Below, piece by piece: positions 1-10,173 of a DNA stretch of 64,000 bases (positions are counted from its first letter, which is position 1; each line of letters starts with the position of its first letter). The stretch is taken from assembly GCA_033816765.1 (NCBI GenBank), contig CM066291.1:310001-374000 (forward strand). Reading direction: 5' to 3'. This DNA comes from Nothopassalora personata. Lineage: Eukaryota; Ascomycota; Dothideomycetes; Mycosphaerellales; Mycosphaerellaceae. Below the pieces are notes generated by a model that saw only the letters and a list, made by a program, of their open reading frames with translations, searched no databases and was not told the DNA's origin. Made by a program: the position numbers and the translations under genes.

Positions 1-3000
1 CTGTAACGGGGAATGGTCCGATGAACTTGTCGTCAAGTTTCTTCGCGGGTCTCTTGGTGGTGATGTTTTTGGTGTTCAGGAAAACTCGGTCACCAACCTC
101 AAAATTTGGGGCGGGTGCACGGTGTCGATTCGCTTGGTCAGCGGTCCGTGCTTGGCCATAAGCATGTGCCGCTTGCAGGTCCGCGAGCACTCCCTTGAGG
201 AAGTCGCCAGTCTGCCTTATGCGTTCGGCAAATGTCTCCGCACGCTCGAGTTGTGGCACTTCTCGAGCCAGCGCTTGCGGTCGGTCCACAGCTTTCACGT
301 CCATTCGGGGGTGTCGTCCCGTATTGGCAAAGAATGGAGTCATGCCAGTTGTCGCCGACTCATGGTTGTTGAGTGCGAACTCTGCATTGGGCAGCAAGTC
401 TGCCCAGTCGTCCTGCTGGTAGTTGGTGAACAAGCGTAGGTACTGCTCCAATGCCTGGTTAGTTCTCTCGGATTGGCCATCTGTCTGAGGATGGAATGCA
501 GTCGACAGGTTCTGCTTGGTTCCCAGCAACGCGCAGAACCTCTTGAAGAATGCACAGGTCCACTGGGTTCCTCTGTCTGAGAAGACAATCTCGGGGACGC
601 CATGCTTCGGATACACATAGGTGTAGATCAGGCGGGCGACATGCTCGGCTTCCAGGCTGTTCGTTGGGATGAAGATGACTTGTTTCGAAAGGCAATCCGT
701 CACTGTCAGTATGTTTTTGTAGGTAACGCCATCGATTGTGCGCTTGCTCGGCGGCAATTCTACAATGAAGTCCATGGCAATATGCTTCCATACGTCTGGT
801 GGGGCTTGAAGTGGTGCTAGCAATCCCTGGTACTTGAGTCGTGACGGGTTTGCTCTCCGGCATGGTTGATAATTGCGGACGTACCGTGCTACGTCGCCTT
901 GCATCAGCGGCCAATACATGCTATGGCGCTGGATCAAGTCGAATGTGCGTGCTGCTCCTTGGTGCCCTGCTATTGCGGTGTCATGATGGGCTCGAATGAC
1001 CTTTGTCCGCAGGTTCTTGTACATGGGCACGTACAATCTTCCATTCACGAACAACTGGTCGTTGTGAATAAGGCAATCCGTCGCCGCTATCTTCTGCTTC
1101 TGCAGGAACTCGGATGAGCGTCGCGCTGCTAGGTCGGCTTGCAGTCGTCTTATACGAGTTGCAATTGATGGGTCTGCGTACGCTTCATCAATGAGTTCGA
1201 CGAGGTCTTCTCCTTCGTCTTGGTGTTCAGGGTCTGCTTCGGCGGGTGCGGGCTCTTGTCCTGGCGCTGGCGCTGCGGGTTCTACTGCTGGTGTGGGCTC
1301 TGCTGTAGGTGTTTCTTCCTCCCCTTCCTCGTTGAGCTGCTCTTCTTCTGCTGCTTCTTGTCGTGCTCGTGCTCGGGTCATCGCGTATAGCTGACCTTCG
1401 TCGTCCTCTTCAGCCTTAGCAAGATGCATTGCGAAGTTGGCGATGTCAAGCATCTCTGGCTTGAGCACTACTTGGTGCTGATGTTGCATTCTCGGGTCCT
1501 CTACACCTTGTGGGATGTCCTGCGATCTCCGGGTCAGGCTGTCAGGCTTGGTACCCTGTCGCCCAGGCCGGTACGTGATCTTGAAGTTGAACTGAGCCAA
1601 GAATTCCGCCCAACGTGCCTGTCGCCGGTTCAGTTGCTTGGTAGTCATAAACCATTCCAGGTTCCGGTGGTCCGAGAGCACACGAATGGGGGCTTCATCC
1701 GTGCCTTGCCCGATTAGCTCATACTGCCATTCTTCAAAGCACTTAATGATGGCAAGCAACTCCTTGTCATAGATGTCGTAGTTGCATTCGTGCACGTTCA
1801 TCTTCTTGGAGAAGTACGCTACTGGGCGTACGAGACCGTCCGGTTGGCGCTGCGATAGCACTCCTGCTGTGACCCAATCTGAGGCATCGGTTTCGACGAT
1901 GGTCTCATAGTCCGGATTGAAGTGGGCAAGCACACGGCCTTTTGCCGACGTGAATCTGTCTTTCAGCGTCTCGAATGCCTTTTGACATGCTTCTGACCAT
2001 TCGAACTTGACGTCTTTCTTCGTGAGCTCCACCATGGGTGATACCACGCGGGAGAATGCTTCTACGAATCTTCTGTAAAAGCCTGCGAAGCCTAGGAACG
2101 CCAACACGTCTTTGGCGTTACGTGGCGTATCCCAGTTGGCTATCGCATCTACCTTAGCTGGGTCCATCTCGATGCCTTCAGTCGTGAGGATGAGACCTAG
2201 GTACTTCACGCGCTTGACTGCGAATTCGGACTTCTCAATGTCCACAGGAAGGCCGGCTTCCATTAGCTTGTCCAGAACTAGTTCGACGTGCTTGTAATGG
2301 TCCTCTTCGTTACCATCCGTGTAGATCAGGATATCATCCAGGTAAACAGTGCAGAATAGATCCAGGAATTCGCGCAGAATCTCGTTGATTTTCCGTTGCC
2401 AGCTACTTGGGCCATTGCACAGACCGAAGGGCATTGCTCGAAACTGGTATAGACCATACCGGGTGATGAAGGACGTTAGGTATTCGTCACCTTTTCGAAT
2501 TCGCATGTTGTTGAATGCAGCCACGATGTCCAACTTCGTGAACCATTTGGCCTTGCATAGGCGGTCTAGGGTCTCGCGAATCAGCGGAATAGGGTATCGG
2601 TCCTTAATTGTCAGCGCATTAAGCGCGCGGTAGTCGACACAGACCCGCAGCCCACCTCCGGGCTTCTTGACAATCAGAAGGGGTGAGCATCCGTCCGCGA
2701 AGGACTTCTCAAGGAGTCCTGTCGCCATGCCTTCGTCGACGAACTTCTTGGTCACGGCTAGTTGTTGGGAATTCATAGCATAACCCTTGTGGTAAGGCAG
2801 CTTCGCTCCTTCTTTCAAGTTGATGGCGTGGTCTGCCGACGAGTGTTCAGGTAGCACCCATTCAGATTTATGGCGGAATGCTTTCTCCTTATGCCACAGG
2901 CGTCGTGGCAACTTAGTCTTCGGGTCCACTGCTTCGGATCGCTCGAGGAATCGCTCAACGTCTTCAGGTGACATGGCGTTGAGGAACTCTTCGTCTCTTC

Positions 3001-3901
3001 CAGGGTCGAAATCTTCTGGCCAGAGGGCATAGATCTCATGATCCTTGCGCTTGCTCATGCGGTGGAAGTATTCTGCGCTGACCATGCAGATCTCTTCGGT
3101 GCTGGTAGAAGTCTGTGCCTTTGGACGCACACTGGTCTCTCCTCTGCTATCCACAGCGATCATGCAAGGTCGTCCATCACTGCAGTGATTGTGGAAGCAC
3201 TCAGGCTTATCGAAAGTCAGGGTACGGTTCTTGAAGTCTGGTGTAGGATTATGTTCTTCCCACCACGACATTCCTAGGACCATGTCATAGGTGTCCAAGT
3301 CGGTGACGTATGCCATTTGCTGCTCCGTATGGTTGCCAATAGTGAAGTTGACCATGGCCATATGGGTGAGGTGCGATAGGGCACCATCTGCTAGTCTCAA
3401 CCGTCTAGCTCGTGCTAGCGGTATAAGTGGGATTTTGTTTGCGCGACAGAAACCGTGATGTATGAAGATAGATGAACCACCAGTGTCGCCAAGTGACTTT
3501 GCTTTTACATTGCGATGAGGAGTATGTACATCAGCCGACAGAACCCAGTGCTTGCCTTGCTTCGGTTCTACAATAGTGCTTTGTATACCGCCTGCTTGCT
3601 CGGCACAACTGAGGTGTTCTTCGGTGTGTGCTGTCTCACTCATGGAGCACAGGAATTCTTCCTTCTCTTGCTCCATCTCTTTCTTTCGGTCGTGTCGAGG
3701 GATCGTGTAGCGGATATCGTGGTGTGGTGCGGATACTGGGGTATTAGGTGTATTCGATGCTGGGGGTGATACGATCTCCTCAAGGACACTTCCATCGCTT
3801 GGGCTGTCACTGGCAATGCTCATGTCATCATCATCTATTTCTTCAATCGTGGTTCTTCTGTCAGGTCTTGGCTCGACGGCGACTTTCGACGAGCCCTTTA
3901 G
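1..3901 (-). CDS. pol: Ty3/gypsy Pol polyprotein (gypsy-1), 3' end cut by window edge
   Basis: Reverse transcriptase polyprotein of an LTR retrotransposon. Reading the minus strand in one frame from 3901 to base 1, I saw no stop codon in the parts I translated. In order: aspartic protease with DTG (about 3487), reverse transcriptase (about 2740-2300) with the YLDD catalytic box near 2347-2330, RNase H with TDAS (about 1905), KELLAI and SDHRNLEWF, then integrase with the HHCC region (about 1010-860), catalytic Asp in MDFIVELP, Asp in SDRGTQW and Glu in ERTNQALE. The window ends in the GPF/Y-like region, so any chromodomain and the LTR lie outside. The frame opens at 3925 just after a stop and has no good start, which fits translation as a Gag-Pol fusion by -1 frameshifting at 3901-3907. 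One Cys of the integrase zinc site reads Tyr (codon 871-869). Ty3/gypsy by the PR-RT-RH-IN order. Confidence 0.93.
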
Positions 3902-3907
3902 TTTCCC
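3870..3907 (-). other. Programmed -1 frameshift signal between gag and pol
   Basis: GGGAAAC (3907-3901) lies in the gag frame as G GGA AAC and is followed at once by the gag stop TAA. This is the X XXY YYZ form of a -1 slippery site, and slipping there gives exactly the open pol frame, with CTA AAG GGC as the next codons. After a 5-nt spacer, GGCTCG (3895-3890) and CGAGCC (3875-3870) can form a 6-bp GC-rich stem with a 14-nt loop. Heptamer, frame and stem are read directly; use in vivo is inferred. Confidence 0.85.
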
Positions 3908-5434
3908 TCCTCGTTGTGTGCCTTCTCAGTGAGGAGTCCGGCCACAGGTGCTGCCTCAATCTGCGCTGGCTCGGTATCCATTGCGTTTAGTCGAATCTCG
4001 CGGGGCACATCAGCATATTCGTACCGACCGCGTGCCTTGGAGTTGAGGATGCAGGCGGCGTCCTCGCCTCGGTGGCCGAGCTCGTGACACTTGAAGCAAC
4101 GGTTCTCACGAATGTAACGGTCCTTGTCCGCTGAGCTGCAGTACGGACGGTCGTACTTGCGAGGGATTTGGCGGACAGCTAGTGCCCTGCCTCCGCGGCC
4201 TCCACCACGACCTCGGGTGCTGCCACGGCCACGAGTCGAACTGCTACCGGAATCTGCGTTGCCGTCCTTATCCTTGTCTTTGTTGCCTCCGCCGCCATGG
4301 TTGTAAGCGGCGCTAACTTCCTTGCCAACATTCCAGCTCTGCTCGATGCCGCGTGCAATTTGGCAGAAGTGGTTGAAATCGGGGTCAGTCCGATCGCGGG
4401 CAAGAGTCTCAGCCCATCTCTTAGCCAGCTTCGTGTACAGGACCGAGGCCTTAGGTTGGACCTTGGCCTTTGCACAGAGGGTGCGGTACTTCGTCGACAC
4501 TTCCGCGAAGGTCATGGTTCCCTGTCTCAAGGTCTCCAGCTGACCTTGGGCAGTGAACTGCGCGTCCGCTTCACCGAATTCAGCATCGAACTGCTCCCAC
4601 AGGTCATCTATGGAAGTCCAGGTGTCCTTCATAGCCAGGATGCTGTCGAATGGCAGTTCTTCAGTCACGCCTAGCATAAATTCGATCATGTCTTCATAGC
4701 TGGCACCTTGCTTCACATAGGCTTGGTTCAGCTTTGCCCGAGCCACAGTCTTGAAGCGCTCGTACTTGCTGCGGTCTCCCTTGAAGACCTCTGGGTCCTT
4801 GATGCGGGTGTTGAAGAATCCGCCATTCGTGGTGGTAGTCCCGGCGCCGGGTGTTTCGAATCGTCCGTTGGTTCCTTGACCTTGTGGTCCTGGTGTGAAT
4901 CTGTTGTCGTTAGGGACGAAGTCGCGTGCATCAGCGTCAAATCGGGACTGGCGTGTCTGTGGTCGTGGCATCGCTGCTTCCTGTTCAAGTTGCTGAATGC
5001 GTGCACGATCCTCCTTTCTAGCTTGCTGGAACTTGGTGATGTCGTCTTCAGCTGAGGCCAAGTCTTCCTTAGCCTGTCGGAGCTGTTCGAGCAGGTCGCC
5101 GTTACCTGTGCCCTCAGCAGTCTGTGCGATTGTCACCTGGCGCTTGGTCCGGCTCAGCTCGTTACGGAGAGTAGTGAGGTCGTTGCGTAGCTTCTCGATG
5201 TCGGCCTGTGCTAGGTCGGCCTCTTCTCGAGCAGTATCTCGTTCAGTCTTGTATCCGTCTGCTCGTGCTTCGAGCCTCTCCACTTCTGCTTCTAGCTCTT
5301 CGATCTTCTCAGCTTCTTCATCAAAGTGCTTCTCCCAGTTAGGTGCGAGTGTGAGCGCACGCTGAACAGCTTTTAATCTCTTGAACCACTTGCCTGAGGA
5401 GGACGTCACCTTCGCTGTCAACTCCTCAGGGTTG
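3898..5434 (-). CDS. gag: Ty3/gypsy Gag (gypsy-1), N-terminus lost in assembly gap
   Basis: Capsid/nucleocapsid protein of the gypsy-1 element. The readable part (about 510 residues) begins inside the N gap, so its start is unknown. In order it shows a long charged helical stretch with heptad character (about 5350-5000, probable coiled coil), a linker rich in Pro, Gly and Thr, a retrotransposon capsid-like region (about 4790-4330), an RG-rich basic patch (about 4250-4180) and a zinc knuckle at 4098-4051 of the form C-X2-C-X4-H-X6-C, two residues longer than the usual last spacing. The stop TAA (3900-3898) directly follows a GGGAAAC heptamer, and pol continues in the -1 frame. Base composition is normal with no sign of RIP, so the element is young. 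Confidence 0.9.
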
Positions 5435-5534
5435 NNNNNNNNNNNNNNNNNNNNNNNNNNNNNNNNNNNNNNNNNNNNNNNNNNNNNNNNNNNNNNNNNN
5501 NNNNNNNNNNNNNNNNNNNNNNNNNNNNNNNNNN
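5435..5534. other. Assembly gap of exactly 100 N
   Basis: One hundred consecutive Ns, the usual placeholder for a scaffold gap of unknown size. Gag of a minus-strand gypsy enters from the left and pol of a different plus-strand gypsy leaves on the right. The real gap must therefore hold at least two gag N-termini or 5' regions and LTRs, or the join is wrong. Any reading frame running through the Ns is artificial. Confidence 0.98.
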
Positions 5535-8500
5535 AAATCGGCAATCACGTTGAGACGCGAGTTGGTTACTGCACATCGCTGGAATATGATGTTATCCTCG
5601 GCCGTCCATGGCACGACGAGCATCAGCCTGTGTTCCACTATGCGTCAGGAACTATGACCCTGTTTTCACAATACTGTCGAGAGAACTGCATACATGGCGA
5701 CGAGCCTGTGTGCGTGCAGTCTATCAACGATAAGGGCGTTACGCCAGTGGGCATCCTGCAGATAGAGATACCCGTGCCAGAGTCGTCACCAGCTTCGACA
5801 GGATACGTCAAGCCCTATGTCGAAGATGAAGAGCCAGCAGTAGTGCAAGAGACGCACTCCACGAAAGCCGCTATGAGACATGCGCCACCGGTGGAGATGC
5901 AAGACGAGTCGGAGCCATCACACCACGTCCGACAACCATTGCCAGCTGATAGCCCGGAGACCTTGAAACGACCAGCACGCCGCACTGACAAGAAGGCGTC
6001 AGTGCAGCCGGAGCCGGAGATCGACATCCAACCTATCACTGCCGAGGCATTGAGGCGCATGAGTAGGCGCAAGGGTTTCAAGGGATGTGAGATCCACATG
6101 ATGTGGATGTTTGATCCGAAGGAGGACTTGGACAGACAGGTGGCTCGCGATCCCCTGTCCGCCTGCGCACTGAATGCATCCGCCATCTCGGCCGACGACT
6201 ACCAACGCTTCATGAACCCAAAGGACAAGGACCAGGACCCCATACCTTTGTTGCCACCAGAGTTCCGAGAGATGGCCAGGCTATTCAGTCGCAAGGAAGC
6301 AGACAAAGTGCCACCACGGCGACCGGGCGTAGATCATGAGATCAAACTCAAGGCTGGCCAGACTCCACCGTTTCGACGACCATACTCCTTCTCTGCACGA
6401 GAGAACGAGGTGATCAAGAAGTGGCTCGATGATCAGCTCGAGAAAGGCGCAATACAGCGCAGCGTGTCACCAGCAGCAGCACCTGTCCTAATAGTCAAGA
6501 AACCAGGAGGTGGGCTGCGGGTCTGTGTCGACTACCGAGCATTGAACGCGATCACAACGAAAAGCCGGTATCCTATCCCCCTCTTCCAAGAAACACTGGA
6601 TCGCATTGCAGGAGCGCAATGGTTCACCAAGCTGGATGTCATCGCCGCATTCAACCGCATCCGCATCGCAGCGGGTGATGAATGGAAGACAGCCTTTACA
6701 ACGAGGTACGGGCAGTTCGAATGTGTTGTTATGCCTTTCGGCCTGTGTAACGCCCCAGGCACATTTCAGTCGTTCATCAACGACACGCTTCGTGAGTTCC
6801 TAGATGACTTCGTATCATGCTACCTAGACGATGCGCTCGTTTTCAGCAAGACTCGTGAGGAACACGTGGAGCATGTTATGAAAGTTCTTAAACGACTGGA
6901 CAAAGCAGGCTTACAGCTTGACATCGACAAGTGTGAGTTCTTTAGACACGAGACGACATACCTTGGTGTCATCATCACAAATGAGGGCATCAAGATGGAT
7001 CCTAAGAAAATCGAATGCGTCAAGAACTGGCCCACACCCGCCAATGTCACCGACATTCTGTCGTTCACAGGGTTCGCCAATTTCTATCGCAGATTCATCA
7101 AGAACTTCAGCAAGATCTGCTTACCGATGACCAAGTTGACCCGCAAGAACGTACCATGGGAATGGTCAGAAGCTTGCCAGAAGTCGTTCGATGCCCTAAA
7201 GCAGGCATTCATCGACGCGCCCACGCTGAAGCACTTCTATCCAGGAAGAGAGACGATCCTTGAAACGGATGCATCAGACTACGTAACAGCAGCAGTCCTG
7301 TCGCAGCGTAATGAGAACGGCGTACTGCATCCTATTGCATATATGTCCAAGAAAATGGACCCACAACAATGCAACTATGACATCTACGACAAAGAGTTGC
7401 TGGCCATTGTGCAAGCCTTTGAGGAATGGCGCCCAGAGCTCACCGTCAATGAGTTCGGCACGGACGATTACGAGAACCTGCCTGACCCAGAGTCAGCAGA
7501 AGACAAGCCGACGCTCGTGTACTCTGACCACAAGAACCTAGAGTGGTTCATGAGCACGAAGCAGTTGAATCGCCGCCAAGCAAGGTGGGCCGAGTTCCTC
7601 TCTCAGTTCTTCTTCAAGATCGTGTATCGACCAGGGGTGCAAGGCACCAAGCCTGATAGCCTCACCAGGAGATCTCAGGACTTGCCAATCCACGGTGATC
7701 TGAGCGACCCGCGCAATCAGCAGCAGCACCAGGTGCTACTAGGACCAGACCGCATTCTCAACCTGTCGTCGTCGCGAGTTCTGAACATTAGTGCGAACGA
7801 CGTGGTCACTCCGTTGACGACTGCGATCCGAGAGCTGTACGCACAGCCAGAGACCGAGGAAGCAGTACGGCAGCTAGAGAACGACTTACCCTGTTCTTTG
7901 CTACGCAAGCACCGTCTGGATGACCGACACGCCGTGCCAGTAGGAGGCATGATCTACATGAAGAACGTGTACGGTGGGTACAGTCTCTTTGTGCCTCCTG
8001 AGTCAGAAGAAGCACTCGACGACGGTGAAGTGCCAGTACGCACCCGCATCACCCAAGCCTTCCATGATCACGCAGTTGCAGGTCACATAGGTGACGAGAA
8101 GACGTACGAGCTGGTAGCCCGCAACTACGTCTGGCCTGGCATGGCACGTTTCGTCAAGTCCTATGTGCGAGCCTGCCGCATCTGTCGCACGAACAAGAGT
8201 ACGAACATCCAATACCCAGGGCTGTTGAAACCCTTGCCAGTTCCCTTTGCAGCATGGGAGGATGTTGCGATGGATTTCGTGACTCATCTGCCACCAGGCA
8301 AGAGTGCGCTGGATGGGCAAACGTACGAAGATGCCCTGACCGTCACATGCCGACTTACCAAGGAGAAACACATGATCCCAGTTCAATCGATGACTGCAGA
8401 GCACACAGCCCTCGTGTACCTGCGATATGTGTTCAGCAGGCATGGACTCCCGAAGAGCATTGTCTCTGACCGTGGCACACAATGGGTGTCCGCATTCTGG

Positions 8501-10114
8501 AGACGTCTCTGCGCCCTGTTGGGAATCAAGCAGAAGCTTTCGTCAGCATATCACCCTGAGACTGATGGACAGTCCGAGAACACGAACAAGGCTATGGAGC
8601 AGTATTGGCGCATGTTTGTCAACTACGCTCAGGATGACTGGCCAGACTGGACTCCCCTCGCTGAGTTCACAGCCAACAATGCCGTGTCAGCTACAACAGG
8701 TGTATCGCCGTTCTATGCTAACACTGGCCGCAACCCAAGGTTCTCTGAACTCGAGCTGGATCTTCCAATGCCACTCATGCCCCACAAGCAACGCTTGGAT
8801 GCTGAAGCAGCGGATCGCTTTGCAACAAAGATGCACGACATGCAGCAATATCTTCGCCAACAGATGGCTCTCGCCCAAGCCGTGCAAGCCGAGTATGCTA
8901 ATCAGAACCGCACACCAGCGCCGCTCTACAAGGAAGGCGATGAGGTGTGGATTAGCACCGAGAACTGGACCATGGAGAGACCTTCACGAAAGATGGATGT
9001 CAGGTGGTCGGGCCCGCACGTGATCACGGAGGTGCTTCCGGGCAATGCTTACAAAGTGGATCTCCCACCCACCATGAATATCGACAACCACTTTCATTCG
9101 CACCTTCTTGCACCAGTACACCCGCCAGTCCAGGGACAAGTACAACCAGCTCCTCCGCCGATTCGCATTGTCGACGATGAACAGCACGAGACCGACCCCG
9201 CCGAACCCGACCACTGGGAAGTTGAGCAAATCCTGGATTGCAAGAAGAGATGGCCGTGCGGACGCGCACCAGCAGGAGGGAAGCAGCCGTATTGGGAATA
9301 CTTGGTGAAGTACGTTGGATACAATCGGCCATCCTATGAAGCTGCGGATCAGGTTATTGAGGGTGCCGCCGCCTCTGTGGCCGACTTTCACCACAACCAC
9401 CCGCGAGCGACCAAACCACCTGGTTTTCAACCACCTGCAGACTGGGTTGCAAATGAGAATGCCACAGGCATGCGAGTAGCACGCACAGCACCCACGTCGT
9501 CAGCAGCGATGACTCTAATGCCGGTGGGACCAGGCCTCCGGACTTGTGAGAAAGAGAGCGATACGCGTCGCGATAACGATCCTTCTCGACAAGCAGACCG
9601 AGTCCCTGAAGCTGAGCGCTTGCGTGGCGCGAGTCACAATGGCAGCAACACTGCCGATGGTCATCAGAACACAGTGTGCAGCCGCCTAGATGGCGCGAGT
9701 CACTATGGCACAGGGCGCCTGTGCGACGAGCTCAGTACACACACCGAAGAGGACACCGTCCGGACAGTAACTGAGGTTGCTGTGCCGTGTCGCCGCGACA
9801 ACCCACCTGCGTTACGTAGCATCATGGATGGTCACGAGGTGGGTACAACGACAGTGGTTACGAATGACGATGAGATGGACGTAATAGATAACGACCTGAT
9901 GGATGATGAGACATTTGCAATGGCAATGATGGATGTGAGAGGAAAGAGTGCTCCGGAGCGCACTCTGAAAGGGGGGGGTAGTGTCACCGTACCGGCGCCC
10001 ATCATTCACTTGGACCCGCGCGCACGTGCGTGGATCCCGCGCGCGCCGCTGACTAAGCCGGCCCGAGGGCTTGGCGCGTGTATATCTACCTCGCGCCCTC
10101 CGCGCCTCTCTTAG
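5535..10114 (+). CDS. pol: Ty3/gypsy Pol polyprotein (gypsy-2), 5' end in gap
   Basis: Second, different gypsy polyprotein with an open frame of about 1,526 codons. It starts near the end of protease (ILGRPWHDEH, about 5590), then has reverse transcriptase (about 6480-6880, YLDD near 6821), RNase H (TDASDYVTAA near 7265, KELLAI near 7390, SDHKNLEWF near 7522), integrase with a complete H-H-C-C site (about 8056-8200, with ACRIC), Asp in MDFVTHLP, Asp in SDRGTQW and Glu in ENTNKAMEQ. A GPF/Y-like module (about 9000-9065) and a C-terminal chromodomain (about 9211-9400) follow; such chromodomains can steer integration to heterochromatin. A disordered tail of about 235 residues follows and the stop lies inside the 3' LTR. 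No internal stops and no RIP bias, so the element is young and potentially active. Gag is not visible. Confidence 0.93.
9966..9978 (+). other. Polypurine tract of gypsy-2
   Basis: A run of three A and eight G ends four bases before the LTR. Its place fits the plus-strand primer of reverse transcription. Confidence 0.75.
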
Positions 10115-10173
10115 ATAGACCGTCTATTCGACTTGTACCTTATCCGACCACGTGCTTGCACCTGCTTGTGACA
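9982..10173 (+). repeat. 3' LTR of gypsy-2 (192 bp)
   Basis: The repeat starts TGTCAC and ends GTGACA, a perfect 6-bp terminal inverted repeat of the TG..CA type, and begins just after the polypurine tract. GC-rich and not RIP-mutated, while the DNA from 10,174 on is strongly RIP-degraded. The right target duplication should be TCTAA (10174-10178). The matching 5' LTR would be in or beyond the gap, so the call rests on one copy. Confidence 0.75.

Noticed and set aside
5381..5534. Reading frames running through the N gap on both strands (including a 1,577-codon frame)
   Set aside because: They join sequence from two elements through placeholder Ns, so their N-termini are artificial. Only the parts outside the gap are annotated.
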